This document shows positions 11,386 through 22,858 of a stretch of DNA of 64,000 bases, one piece after another. The DNA is from Serpula lacrymans var. lacrymans S7.9 (taxonomy: Eukaryota > Basidiomycota > Agaricomycetes > Boletales > Serpulaceae): positions 3,870,908 to 3,934,907 of the forward strand of contig NW_006763290.1 in NCBI RefSeq assembly GCF_000218685.1. The letters are read 5' to 3'. Position numbers and translations under genes: made by a program. Each line of letters begins with the position of its first letter. Within the stretch, counting starts at the first letter, position 1. Under the pieces are notes generated by a model, which saw nothing but the letters and a program-made list of their open reading frames with translations, was not told the origin of the DNA and made no database searches.

Positions 11386-12815
11386 ATTTTCTATATTTTT
11401 ATTTTTACCAGAATCAAGCACCCTAGTTTTTGTTTTGCCGGGGCCACAATCCAGAGGAGACGCTGGTACAGCAGTGGTTTTGTAAGTATTTTTAGCACCA
11501 ACTCTTTTATTATCCTGACCCACTGAATCAGCACTCAAAGCAGCTATTTCGTCAGGAGGGCCCAAGACAAATCCACAATCACAGCTTTGCATACAAGTAC
11601 ATGTTTCTGATAACACATTTAGAAAATTATTTACAATTTGGGGAGCCACCCCCATCTTTCCTTTATTGCTCGTGCAACACCCCGAAGCAGGGGCCACCTT
11701 GTTGTGGTTTACTTCATCGTTTATAGGAGCAAAGGCACCCAAGTGACCTAGGCTCCGAACTCTTTTCCCTGAGTCTTCATTTCAGCAACCTGTTGGTTGT
11801 ATGAGAAGGCTCGGATTTTGTCGTATGAACAACCGGCCAGAGTATTGAGCCAATTGTCCAGTTTTTCTGTTTCTAATTGGCGCACCTGGCGCCCTTGGTT
11901 ATTTTCTTGTTGGGTGGCCTGCACCCCTTTTCTACAGTCTCAGGACATGTGTCCATCTTGACCGCAATTGTAGCAGCTGCCCTTGAATCTGCGCATCTGT
12001 CCTCCCTGGACCGCGCCAATATCCATAGGGGCTCCCTGCCCTGGTTGCAGCCCGAACGGCTTGAACCCGTGAGAGTGATTGTGTTTTTGGTTTGATGACC
12101 CAGGGCTCCTCTGGGAAAAGTTATTTTTGGTGGTGGACCCGCCACTTTGATGCATAGCGTAGAGCTCCATGGCTCTACCGACTTGTTGTACTTCCTCAGC
12201 CGCCAGGGCCAAGTTCCCGTTTCTGGTATCCTGCAGATAGATCTGTTCTGCAATGTGAGGGTTCACATTGCGTTCCAGCAGTCCTACTGCATGTTCATTT
12301 CCAAGCCCTCCTTGGATGGAGAGGGCCAGGAACCGGGTAATGTAGTCATCTGTCCTCATGTTTCCCTGTTTGAAGGAACAGATTATTTGGCGAGCTCAGT
12401 CACGCTCAGCTTGCAGTTTAAAATATTTTTCAATCTCGACTTTGAGATCTTCCCAGACAGGCCACACTCCCGCGGTGTAGCACTCCTGCATTCTAACTTG
12501 GGCGTATCAACATGCCACAGGCCCTTTTAGTCGAGATAGCACTGCCGTTGCTACCTCAAAATCATCGGCAAACGCTTCCCAGTTTGCCTTGATCCAAATC
12601 TGGAGCTTGATCCACCATTTGGCGAATCTTGCTCTGTCTCCTTCAAAGGCGCCAGGATCAGCGACGACTTCAACTTTCTTATTGAACTTTTTCTCGACCG
12701 AGGGGGTTGCTGCAGGGGGGTTTGCTTGGAGCTCGGCGAGTTGCGTAGTTAACGCCAAGATCTGTGCACACATGTTGTGCAACAGAGCATTGACATCAGG
12801 AGTTTGCGATGACAT
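11386..12815 (-). pseudogene. Gypsy-A gag, broken
   Basis: Starts at ATG 12815 (MSSQTPDVNALLHNMCAQ). It continues through a capsid-like region (KWWIKLQIWIKANWEAFADD) and, in shifted frames, residues such as TDDYITRFLALSIQGGLGNE at 12359-12250. A zinc knuckle CYNCGQDGHMS follows at about 11970-11940, then a low-complexity linker toward the protease (11742-11391). At least two frame changes (near 12510 and 11940) and the LTR-B insertion interrupt it. The order capsid, CCHC knuckle, protease is normal for a chromovirus Gag. About 500 bases of leader (12816-13317) separate it from the 5' LTR. Confidence 0.75.
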
Positions 12816-13317
12816 GTTGACTTGTTCTCTTTGGTAATGTAAAAAAGATAACTGGGGGTCCCTGCTTGCTATCTTTTGATCTACCTCTTCCCAGCTGAGT
12901 ATCGGATCTCAATCTCCGACTACCCACACTATAGTATTTGAAAATGTATATAAAAGGTAAACATAATAAACCCTGGTCCGAATGGTTGTCAGGGGGTGGT
13001 CTGCTTGTTAAGCTGTCAACCCTTCTCCAGACTGGCGGAGGCAAGTGCCCGGCCTGGCCAGAGGAAAGAGAAAGAGAAAGATTTGTATATAAATTCTGAT
13101 CAACAGTGGTTCCACACCAACTGCTGAGCCAAGTACTCCCCTTAACACTGGGGGCCATGTATCAAAATTATTGTCTCTTCTCCCAAAGCACTACAAGGCC
13201 GTCACTAGGAGCGCACCTATCTGCTATGCGGGATATTCCCAAACAATAATATTATCCCCTTAACCCTGGGGTTGGGGTTTGCACAATGTACGAGAGAGTA
13301 GAAAGAGTGAGTCCTAA

Positions 13318-13713
13318 TGTAACAACCAAGAGTTTGTTACTCTGGCCCACAACTCAGACAAGCTATAGAGATGATGATGAGGGAGTGGTTACCCTTTAGG
13401 CTTCAACAAGTTAGTTGTGAGGATACAACAGGAGGACTTGCTGAGGAGTATATATACTACTACAGGTTTGTTTGTACATATGTACTATACAGTTGATGAA
13501 GGCAGTGGCTGATGATGTTATGGGCACAGCCTGTGTGACCAGCTCCACTGCGTGAGATACTTGTAGCTAAAAATAAGAAGAAAGGCAGTGCAGCGCGAGA
13601 AAGAGGAGTTTGAACAAAAAGGAAAGTGCCGCATGGCACAGGGTGTGAAAACTACAGTATAAAGTTAAAGAGGAGAATGAAAATTAAAGGTCCAAAAATT
13701 GTGTATTGTAACA
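13318..13713 (-). repeat. 5' LTR of Gypsy-A (LTR-A, diverged copy)
   Basis: 396 bases; plus strand TGTAACAACCAAGAG to TGTGTATTGTAACA. It shares the termini and overall order with 6606-7020. It lacks a stretch of about 25 bases around GAGTCTCCTGGATCTATTGG and differs at many positions, far more than the 3' LTR differs from the solo copy at 60996. Confidence 0.8.
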
Positions 13714-16100
13714 AGCTTGTTTACCCTTACTGCATATGCCGCTCAGACATTGCAATACTGTGGTGTTAAGTAACGCCAACACACACATTTTTGCAGATAA
13801 GCACATCAGCCCCACTATTTGAAGGCAGCTAACATTGGCACTGTCTCAATTTCTAGCTAGTCAAGTAGTTCAAGTGCATTTGAAATTTCTGGTTTTCAAG
13901 AAAACAGAGAGACCATAATGGGAATATCATAGCAGAAGAAGATGTCAATCTCATCAAACACCTGTTTTGCAGCACATCAGTTGGAGAGGAAAGACTTTAT
14001 ATGGGTAACATATACTATTTAAATGAAGTCCATTCATGACCAAGTTGGATTGATTCTCAGATGTAGATAGCTGACAATTGAGTGGCTTTGGTAGTAATGG
14101 ACACAAGTAGATACTGTCAAATATAATCTACACTACTGTCTCTTATTGTACTGATTGTAATGTTGTTGTTATCATATCAAAAAGAAACATAATCTCATCA
14201 CCCAATTCCAGACACCTGGATATACATGGTAGTCCCAACTTTCTCCACCAATGAGAGTTATAGATGCCAGAAATGTTGGATTTTGAGATGTGGTTAGCCC
14301 TAAGCTAATTTTTGCATTTTGCAGATGTTCACTTCATAAAGGCCTGTGACTAAGTGACAAAGTTACCAATTTTCAAGCATATAAAATAACATCTTTGCTA
14401 CAGTGTACAAATAACTTAGCTATATCCTTTCAGCTTACTACAGATGTTTTTATAAATCACAATGCTACTATACAAGCCTATTTGGACTATAGTGGACTAT
14501 ATAATACTATTATGCTTTAATAGATGTTGAGGTTTCTCTGACAACTATGGTGGATATAACAGCTATATATGCAATTATAGTACTATAAATCCTATATAGC
14601 CTTTTCCCCTTAATGCACAGGCTCACATCAAGTTTTACTTCAAAACAATCTGATTTCAGCCATGATTGTTAACACCAAAGTATATGGGTCATTGTGTGTC
14701 CCCTTACATGGACAAGCAAGTAATGTATCCTTTAAGTCCTTCAGCATCCCCTTCTATGCATGGTTCTCCCATCTTTCAAAAAACATGTTAACCACACAAC
14801 AGCCCTCTTTCACCGGCCCTCCCCGGCTCTTTATTGAACCACCTACCCCACAACCCTTCAGGCCCCCAGTTTATCCACCATTCAATGACCACACAATATA
14901 ATGTGGAGATATCAGTAGCTTTTATTGGACCCTCGGGAGGGTGCTGCTATTGCAATCAAAGTCTTAACTTAAGTATGGCAGGTTTGATGCTGATGCTGGT
15001 GGCAAAGTTGAAGTAGGGATTTTCTCTGCTTCCTTTCTATAGTCTAGTGAGCATGCACCAGCCTTCCAGTGAGATGAAATAATGTGCTTTGCACAGTTTT
15101 TGGAGCAATGTACGTCTGTCACAGGCTGTAAACCTTTGCAGTGAAACCTCAGTCCTTGGAGTCTCCTACATAGGAAAATGAAGGTGATTTTTCTTTTGTT
15201 GCACCTTGTAAAATCTAATGAATAGTAAAACTCCAATCAGCATAGTACAATAGGCTTTACAAAAAGAGAATTTGAAGACTTACTGAGGTTTTGGATAATC
15301 ACTATTCTGTAGCTTTGTGTTGCTAATTAGTTCTTTTTGCAGAAACCATAGGTTTGAGACTGGCTATGGTGATGCTACGGAAGGACAAAATGGTGTGTAT
15401 ATACTTTGAGGAAGTGATTTTCAAGTTTCAAATCATAAATCACAATTTTGCATGATTTGTAACATAAAACACTTGATAGCATAGCAGACATATTCTGCCC
15501 TAAAATAATTATGAACACAGTGGCTGGTTTGCACATTTCAATAGGCAATTCAATATCACAGTTTCATGTACCTACATTCATGTAGTAAGTGATTTTTCTT
15601 GTCCTGTAATTGACATTCTTGATTGATTCTGTCTGATCTTGAAGCAAACCGTGTTGAGTCATTTCTGTCCTTTAAAATTTGTATTTCAAGGTGCTTTTGC
15701 TGCACCTTGAGCATGTACACATGCTTTGTCCTGGGAGTACATGTGTTGACAGGACCATCAAGTTGCACTGGTGTGCATAGATGAGAAGAAAAAAATATGC
15801 TGTCAATTTTGGAAGGGCAGATTTGATGTCAGATAAACTTATTGTGAACTTGGAATATTTTTAAAACATCAGTATGGTTGACAGCAGGTGTCAGTATAAT
15901 ATCAAAGCTGGGGGACACTAATATGTTATTTAATTTCTTCTCCTCTTTTTCACTAGCACAAGCATTTCACCATCTTCTTGTGACCTGCCGCTTTGACATT
16001 TATTAGAAAAGTCTGCATTTTAACCATAAACAAATTTGGATTAAATATTAATACAGGAGATGAAGGCTCACACATGGGTTTGTGAGAAAATGAGGTGACA
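13714..16100. other. No gene recognised; AT-rich spacer
   Basis: About 2.4 kb without a convincing coding region. Short frames, for example 14662-14901 (plus) and 14964-15236 (minus), show no domain or splice support. A patch rich in CTATATAGC-like motifs lies at about 14480-14600 and belongs to the TATAG-rich repeats listed elsewhere. Confidence 0.5.
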
Positions 16101-18340
16101 GCTGTTGAGCTAGTTAATAGTATTAAATATAAGAATAGTCAAGTATAATATGTTGTACCCATCTGTTAATGGACTTATTTTCTTTCACCATAATCTTGGG
16201 CCTTGAAAAGTCTTATGATATTACATAAGCTAAACACATTGTGAAGTCACATAACTGGTCACATGATATGATATCATATAGAATACAATGGAATATTACA
16301 AATATTGATTTTATCTATGCAATACCTACTTGTAACAATATATATAACCTAAAATAGATTGGAGAATTCTCAGCAAGTCCTCCTGTTGAATACCATCAAC
16401 TAACTTGTTCCTAACACTTAAGTCTACCAACTCCCTTATTCCTCATCACATCTTCATTGAGTTTTTTGTGTGTGCACCAGAGCATACAAACTTTGGGGTA
16501 TTGTCACACTAAAAACTTACTCTCATTACTCTCCTGCACACTGTGCAAAGCCAGACCACAGGCTTTAAGTGGAATTATTATCCACGCAGATATCAGTATT
16601 AAAGGATGTTTTAAAAAGATTATTGTCCATACACCAGTTGTTGGGCTTAGTGCCAGATGGTCATGACTTAAAGTGCTCCTGCAGAGTCAGGTGAGCTCCT
16701 ACTCAAGGGAACTAGAAAATTGAACCAGTTCACACAGACCCTAGTGTTAAGGAGTATAGCTAGCAGCATTGGTCAGTGTGGAACCACTAGTGTTTACACA
16801 TTGTAGATAAAATATTCTCCTTTTCTTTACTCTGACTAGGCCAGGCACTTGCCTCCTCCAGTCTGGAAAAGGGTTGACAGCTTAACAAGTGGACCACCCC
16901 CTAACAACTGTTTGGATTAGGGTTTTGCTACTATAGTTCTTATATACAGATTTTACTACAATACTTGTGGGTAGTTGGAGATTGAGATCCATCATCCAGC
17001 TGGGAAGTGGTAAATCCCCAGAATAGCAAGCAGGGACCCCCAGTTACTTCTTTTTACCTTATAAACTGAACAAGTTGCTATGTTGGCACAAGAAACCACA
17101 GACCCCACTGCTACATTAGGAAAACCCAAGATAGCTATTATAGCCCTTATAGATCTATTGTATTACTGACTTACAGCTGTTATAACTCAAAATCAACTCT
17201 TATAGCTCATATAGTCATACTACTATTACTGTAGGTTTTCACCAACCTGTAGAGGCAAAGTGAAGCTATTATAGCCCATTAGCCCATATAGTAACCTACC
17301 TTTTATATGAATAGCATTATGGTTTTTCCTGATGTGCTCTCCTTCACTGTATAAGGCAGCAAATTGGACAGTTAATGGTTTTACTCAAAGGGCTTCAGGC
17401 TAACCCCCTTAAAGCAGTTGAGTGAAAATTTAACAAATGAGTAAAAATCATTGCTAACCCTGGTTTTTTTTGAAGGAGACAGGGCTAGAATTGCTGAATG
17501 GTGGTAAAACTCCAGATAGATATAGATAAAGGCAAATTGGAACACCTTTGAAGACAATTTTGAAGTCACAATGCTTGGACTGGTTGTAGTTACCCAGGAG
17601 GGTGAAGAGAAATTCAAAGTTGAACAAGTGGTCAGGTGGTGGGTGCACACTTGAAGTGTGGAAAAATAGAGTTCCTGGTCCTCTGGAGGGCTATGGAGAT
17701 AAGGACAGAATGTGGGAACCAGAAGCCTATCTGAACAATTTCCACAATGCTGTTCACAAATTTTATTCTAAGAATCCCTTCGGCTCCTAGGAGGCTTAGA
17801 AGCATGGATTCGAATCTTTTTGATTCTCTTTTTCAACCAATGCCCAAAAATTCAACTACTACCTCCGGTACTTGGTCAAGCCTGGAAGTCGAGCCTTAGA
17901 AAAGGGGTAGTGTTACAATACATAATTTTTGGACTTACAATTTTCTTTCTCTGCTTTAAACTTTCATTGTCATTTTTGAACACTTGTGCCATGCGGTCCT
18001 TCCCTTTGATTTTCAAACTCCACTTATATCTTTACTTTCTTACACTGCACTACTTTCTATTATTTTTAGATACAACTCTTTCATGTGGTGGAGCTGATTA
18101 TAAGGGCTGCACCCTATAATATTATCAGCCACCACCCTTGGCAACTGTATAGTACATATGTACAAACACTCTGTATTACTATATAAACCCCAATAAATCA
18201 AGAAGACCCCTCAGCAAGTCCTCCTGTTATTTACCCTTAACAAATTTGGTCCTACCCCAAGGGAGATTATCCTCTTCTTCACTCACCCTTCTTTGCTTGT
18301 CTTCACTGTGCACCAGAGTATACAAACTTTGGTTGTTATA
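16100..18340 (+). mobile_element. Internally deleted relative of Gypsy-A
   Basis: Plus-strand, non-autonomous. An old 5' LTR ends near 16507; it holds CTCAGCAAGTCCTCCTGTTG and the terminal GCACCAGAGCATACAAAC. The leader at about 16690-17080 matches the reverse complement of the Gypsy-A leader at 12830-13150, for example CACTTGCCTCCTCCAGTCTG and CAGGGACCCCCAGTTACTT. A gag-like ATG lies near 17093. Almost all of gag-pol is missing. Sequence resumes at about 17580 in the chromodomain region (VVVTQEGEEKFKVEQVV) and ends with an AGAAAAGGGGTAG purine tract and the 3' LTR (17911-18340). TATAG-rich sequence occupies 17120-17310. Confidence 0.65.
17911..18340 (+). repeat. 3' LTR of the deleted Gypsy-A relative
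   Basis: 430 bases from TGTTACAATACATAATTTTT to TTTGGTTGTTATA. It matches LTR-A in order, including the ACCAGAGTATACAAACTTTG end and CTCAGCAAGTCCTCCTGTT core, but is strongly diverged. It directly follows a purine tract, confirming plus orientation. Confidence 0.75.
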
Positions 18341-18694
18341 ATATGTGTCTGAGACACAAGATCAATTTCTGGTACAGTTATGCTTCTCTCTTATGCACTT
18401 ATTGTGATATTAGTCATCTGTATTCTCTTGCAAGACCATTGCAAGCTTTGAAAATCTCAAAAGTGTTTTTTCAGGACTCTGAGCTATGAGATCATCTAGA
18501 AAAGCTTGTGACCAAGTTACTATCTACTATCTGCAGGACGTTTAAATCAGAAATAAGTTGTATTTTATTTCCGCCCACTAAACCGACTTGTAGTTAACTA
18601 GGTCCATTACTGGCCATACTTCTATTATCAAGGTTGTTAAATCACTGACACACCATAGAATAGAGGTCAACTCATCTCATTGGACCACACTGTG

Positions 18695-18819
18695 GGCATT
18701 GGCTTATTTAAGCCCCAGTTTATATCCTGAAATCATTCAATTTTAGCTTTTTCTAGCCAATCAGAACCCAGAACTCCCATATTTTCAGGATATAAGCTGG
18801 GCTTAAATAAGCCAATGCC
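18695..18819. mobile_element. Short palindromic MITE
   Basis: A 125-base element with about 37-base inverted ends: GGCATTGGCTTATTTAAGCC on the left and its complement on the right. The inner arms read CAGTTTATATCCTGAAA and TTTTCAGGATATAAGCTG. The loop of about 50 bases has no coding potential. The two arms differ by one or two bases, so it could form a strong hairpin. No target duplication was clear. Confidence 0.65.
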
Positions 18820-18914
18820 TGTAGTGCCAGGTTTGCATGTTTGGTATGGCTATTTTTGTACTTGTGTATCTTAGTTTGACACAGTTTTAGCGTCCATCAG
18901 GAGAAACCTGGTTG

Positions 18915-19090
18915 CCTTTTCTGGCTATCATAGCCGCTATAATGCTCTGGGTAAATAGTAGCTATAGTACACCTAGACAAGTCGCTATTATATAGCTCTA
19001 TATAGCAGCACTATTTTAAGCTATTTGTTACACCTGCTATAGTAGCACTTTTGTGATATACACAGTTCACTTCTACTATGGCTGCTTTCA
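18915..19090. repeat. TATAG-rich repeat patch
   Basis: Dense runs of GCTAT/ATAGC motifs, for example CTATTATATAGCTCTATATA and GCTATAGTAGC, in both orientations. Similar patches lie at 14480-14600, 17120-17310, 20240-20580, 47780-47930 and 59030-59190. They are not simple tandem arrays; the motif recurs at irregular spacing. Confidence 0.5.
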
Positions 19091-20239
19091 TAGAGTATAA
19101 GAGATGTCATAATTCTGGACTCTTGTTTCAGATCAATCATACTAAATTCACTTTGAATATAGCCAGAGACTACATATAGCAAACTGTCAAGATTTATTTC
19201 TAATACTGTTGTATGACATGCATAGAGTAAACTACTGTAATGAAGTGAACCCTCACAAACTAGAAAATCCTCTCAGTTTCCTGTTTGGTCTTGAGATACT
19301 CATACTGTTCACTGTGGACAACATTTAATATTATTGTATAAATACACTTTAACAATACTCACAGAATTTCATGAATGATTTGATAAGTTTTCTTTGTAGT
19401 TTGTCAAGCCTGGATGTATAGTGCAAACACTTGGTAACTGATTATAAATATAGGTAATAGATATAGTAAATGGATGAATATTTGGCTTGTTAACCTATTC
19501 ACACCTGTTCCGAAAAAGATAAGGTGGCCAAGCAAACTTTGAAGTAGTTGTAACATATCTTAGTAATAATTAATGCAATAATGTATGCTACTACTACCAT
19601 CTGATGGTGTAGTGGTGGGATATGTCGGGTATCAATATGGCACTGGTGCCAGTGGCCACGGTGAATAGAGCAAAGCTAATCTCAGTACCTTATAAGATAT
19701 TTATTGAAAACAAAAACATACCTAGAGCTAACAGCATACTTAATAAGTGTGCTATTAACTCAATTTTGTTACAACTTGAAAGGATAGAGGGATGTGCAAG
19801 ACTTTGAATCACAATAATGTCTATTGTGATGTGATATGTAACATCATACTAGTGCCACATATGTATCAATAGCTGACTCTGAAAGAAATATGGTACTCAA
19901 ATCTAATCTAATCCTAAAAAGTGTTTGAAAATGGACAGTGTTACTTTCCAATTTCACACACTCAATTATAGTGTTCAAAGTCAACTGCTGGAAAATTTGC
20001 TTTGGTGCCACATATTCAAACACTGCTTAAATATGTCCTTGTGTGTCAAGCAAAACACTTTAAAGCTTCAACTTTGATTGCAATGTCAATAGTGTTCTCT
20101 AGTATATGTACAATTGAATATTTTGGATATTTGTGATAGAGTTTTAGAAAAACCATTAGGCTAATTTACATGCATACCAAACCATTGTTTGAATAATAAA
20201 AGCATTCTCATTAGCACCAGAGAAATGTCTCATAGAAAA

Positions 20240-20580
20240 TAACAAGTTATTATACCTTCTATAGCTCCCATAACACTTATAGCATCTATCATAGCAATAC
20301 CTGGTTGTTGAAAGATACAGATAATATTTGGGACATATGTGATAGACTTTTATTACATAAGTAAGCAGGCTAATATATATGCCAAACCATTTGGTGAGTA
20401 ATAATGGTATTTTCACCACAATCAAAATAAAGTTTTCATAGATAAAAACAAGCCATTATAGCTGCTATTGCTGCTACAGCTACTATAGCAGTTATGATAT
20501 CCATTATAGAATATTTTTTACTATTTTAGTGATGCTATACCTGTCATAGAAGCCATAGAAACATGTCTGGCTATATAACA
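20240..20580. repeat. TATAG-rich repeat patch
   Basis: Two clusters (20258-20305 and 20450-20580) of ATAGCTCC, TATAGCATC and TATAGCTGCTATTGC motifs, of the same kind as the other TATAG patches. They are separated by sequence in which TGATAGA and ATATATGCCAAACCAT also occur near 20130-20175, so a roughly 200-base unit may be duplicated here. Confidence 0.45.
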
Positions 20581-21195
20581 AAATGGTTTTTTCCTAATGA
20601 GTCACTCTCTCCGCATTTTCCTCCTTGGTGTGACTAACTATGATAAAGTTGGTCCAGATACAATATTCCCACCTTTTCTGATTCCCCTATCTACCAATTC
20701 CATCCGCTGACCCAAGGGATTTAAACCCGACCCCTTGTTTGGCCTTGGAGGACTATACTGACACTGGGGTCAATGATAATGGTGGAGACAGAGACAGTTT
20801 GCCTCAAGGCCCATTTCTAAAAAGCCTTACCCTCAAGTCTTAGAATTAAATCCTCGAAGCCCTCTCCAAATCACAGCCCTGCCTTGAGGCTCTTTTCTAA
20901 TGGTCCAAGGTTTACACATCCATGTTTTTGCCCTGTTTTGCACACTCATATTAATACATACATGGCAGATGGCGTAGATACCAGGATTAGTGTAGATATT
21001 AGATCAGAGATTATCATTAACATGGAAATATTGCCCTCTTTGGGTTCTCACTGAGGTTTTCAGTTCTTACTCGAGCTCAGTGTCTGGTGTTCATTGTATA
21101 CTTGTACATATACTTGATCATTGTCTCATACATTGATAGTAGATAAATAAAAAATATTTCCACAATGAAAAAAACGGTGCAAGGGAAGGAGTCCA

Positions 21196-21901
21196 TCAAA
21201 GACTACCAGGAGAGCTTGCCTGTGGTTCAGATGAAGAATCATTGCCATCTGATTCTTCATTGGTTGGGTCAATATCATCTTTCTCTGCGGCGTCCAGCCC
21301 ATGCATGTGTAGGTGATCCTTCAACTCTTCCAAGTCGGTATCAGCAATAGATAGCGACTGCTTGTAGTCACTCTGAGCTTGATTCAGAAAGCTAATTGCT
21401 CTTTCTTTCTCCTCAATTTTCCAGGCCGTAGCTAGAATGTTGTGATATATCCTTTCATGGCTAGCATACTTCAATGAAGTGGCCTTTTTGATCGCGCCAT
21501 CAGACAAGGTTTCAAGACCTCGTCTAAGGAACCTTGCAGCCTGCAAATAAATCATCACATATTTGCACAGCCAATGGCATTTTCTAACATACCTGCTGCA
21601 TTGCACAAGGGGGCGGTAATGGGTACAAGCAGCACTCCAGTCTCTGCATTGCAATCTCATGCTCAAGCCTAGCATGACTCTTCTTCTTGAGATTTAAACA
21701 ATGAGTAGAGTTGCATAACTGGATATTGCGGTAACCTTGCTCAGAAGGTGACAAGCTGGTGGGGGGAGGTATATTGGAATCCAAGGTGGATTTCGGAGCT
21801 TGAAGAACTTGGGTGTATTTCTTATTGTTTCTTATCAAGTTTTGAAGAACTTCAGCGCATTTCTTATTGTTTCTGCATTTTTTCACCTCCTGATATTGAT
21901 T
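21196..21901 (-). CDS. Unidentified spliced gene, helical C-terminal region
   Basis: Two exons on the minus strand join in phase: 21593-21901 and 21196-21540, with a 52-base intron GTATGTT...TTTGCAG. The reading frame holds about 217 codons in all and is open throughout. There is no in-frame ATG before IAMQRLECC in the first exon. That exon is instead preceded by a possible acceptor (CTGTAG at 21902), so the true 5' end probably lay upstream and may have been cut by the Plavaka-1 gene, whose ATG is only 24 bases away on the other strand. Visible: KKC..NNKK near-repeats at the start, a charged helical middle (ERAISFLNQAQSDYKQSL), and an acidic, serine-rich tail. I do not recognise the family. 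Confidence 0.45.
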
Positions 21902-22614
21902 CTACAGGTGCTGATTAGTCCAACATGCCAGCTCAACTGCAATGTCCCAATTGTAATAGGGGCTACAACGACTCTGCAGCAATTGTGCAGCATCTGAATG
22001 ACCAAACTAGTTGCTGGGCTTCCATAGGATGTCCTACAGCTCGTCCCCCCAACCCTTCTCCATCAGCTGTTGATGCCGAGGAGGAAGATAATGATGACTT
22101 ATCACGTACACAATTTTGCTACCATCCCTCATCTGGGTACAATTTTGGCAGAGGAAAAAATATAATGGAAGAAATGGATTCTGACCAATTTGGTTACAGA
22201 CACCTTCATAACATTTATTATTGCTTTCAAGATCGTGCAGACTGGGAACTGGTTAACTTTCTCTGTGAGTGCTTGACATAGGCGCAGATTGACCATTTCA
22301 TGAACCTGGAGTGGGTAAGTGATCCTTGGGAAGTGTGATGGCATTGAGTCAGCTTAAATGATTGTATACCAAGCTCATAACACAAGAAATACTGTCCTGC
22401 AAGAATAAAAATCAGCTTATGGATTGGATGAAATGGCTACCTAATGATCCTCAGTGGAAAGTAGACAAAATAGAACTCGAAGGCTACCATTCAAATCCAA
22501 TTCAACTAATATATCTAATATATCGGGATGCGCTGGAGGTTGCACAGCACACATTTGCTAACCCGGTTTTTGGACAGCATATGATGTTTTACCCAAAGAA
22601 AGTGGTGGTTTCTG

Positions 22615-22858
22615 CACTTCAGTCACCCCCAAAACATAAGCATTTAGCTTCAACTATCTGTGTAAATGTATAAAGCTAAGAGCTTGTTTTTCCTGGTATC
22701 ATCCCAAGTGCTCCAGCAAGGATGGGATCATCCCAGAAGTGGGATAATACCACCCTTCTGGGATTTTCCCATGGTATCAGACCATTTGTTATGGTGGGAT
22801 AATCCCATTAGATGGGATAATCCCAGACATTTGCCACATGTCACATGGTGTCAGGGGG
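22615..22858 (+). repeat. Left terminal inverted repeat of the TIR element
   Basis: Begins CACTTCAGTCACCCCCAAAA. Its inner half holds several near-palindromes of the form GGGATNATCCC or GGGATTTTCCC (about 22729, 22776, 22798, 22815), the same words that build the internal minisatellite. Confidence 0.85.

Larger units (their letters stand above)
6606..13713 (-). mobile_element. Gypsy-A: Ty3/Gypsy chromovirus, defective
   Basis: A 7.1-kb element on the minus strand: 5' LTR at 13318-13713, leader, gag, protease, reverse transcriptase, RNase H, integrase, chromodomain, polypurine tract at about 7021-7035, and 3' LTR at 6606-7020. It carries two solo LTR-B insertions (9856-10256 and 10973-11385). 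The bases beside the two ends (AGTAG on the left, AGCTT on the right) do not match, so no target duplication remains. Copia sequence to the left does not resume to the right. The two LTRs also differ by indels. Together these suggest recombination after insertion. It is inactive because of stops and frameshifts. Confidence 0.85.
18341..21190. other. No gene recognised; repeats only
   Basis: Apart from the MITE at 18695-18819 and TATAG-rich patches at 18915-19090 and 20240-20580, I see no supported gene. Near 20680-20760 a sequence resembling a decayed tRNA T-arm (GGGATTTAAACCC) could be an old SINE fragment but is too degraded to call. Around 19605, TGGTGTAGTGGTGGGA resembles a Pol III A box without a matching B box. 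Confidence 0.45.

Noticed and set aside
14662..15236. Short ORFs on both strands in the 13.7-16.1 kb spacer
   Set aside because: No motif, no splice-phase support, AT-rich context, and overlapping frames on both strands.
20680..20760. Possible tRNA or SINE fragment on the minus strand
   Set aside because: Only a weak T-arm-like stretch is present; no A box or acceptor pairing could be found.
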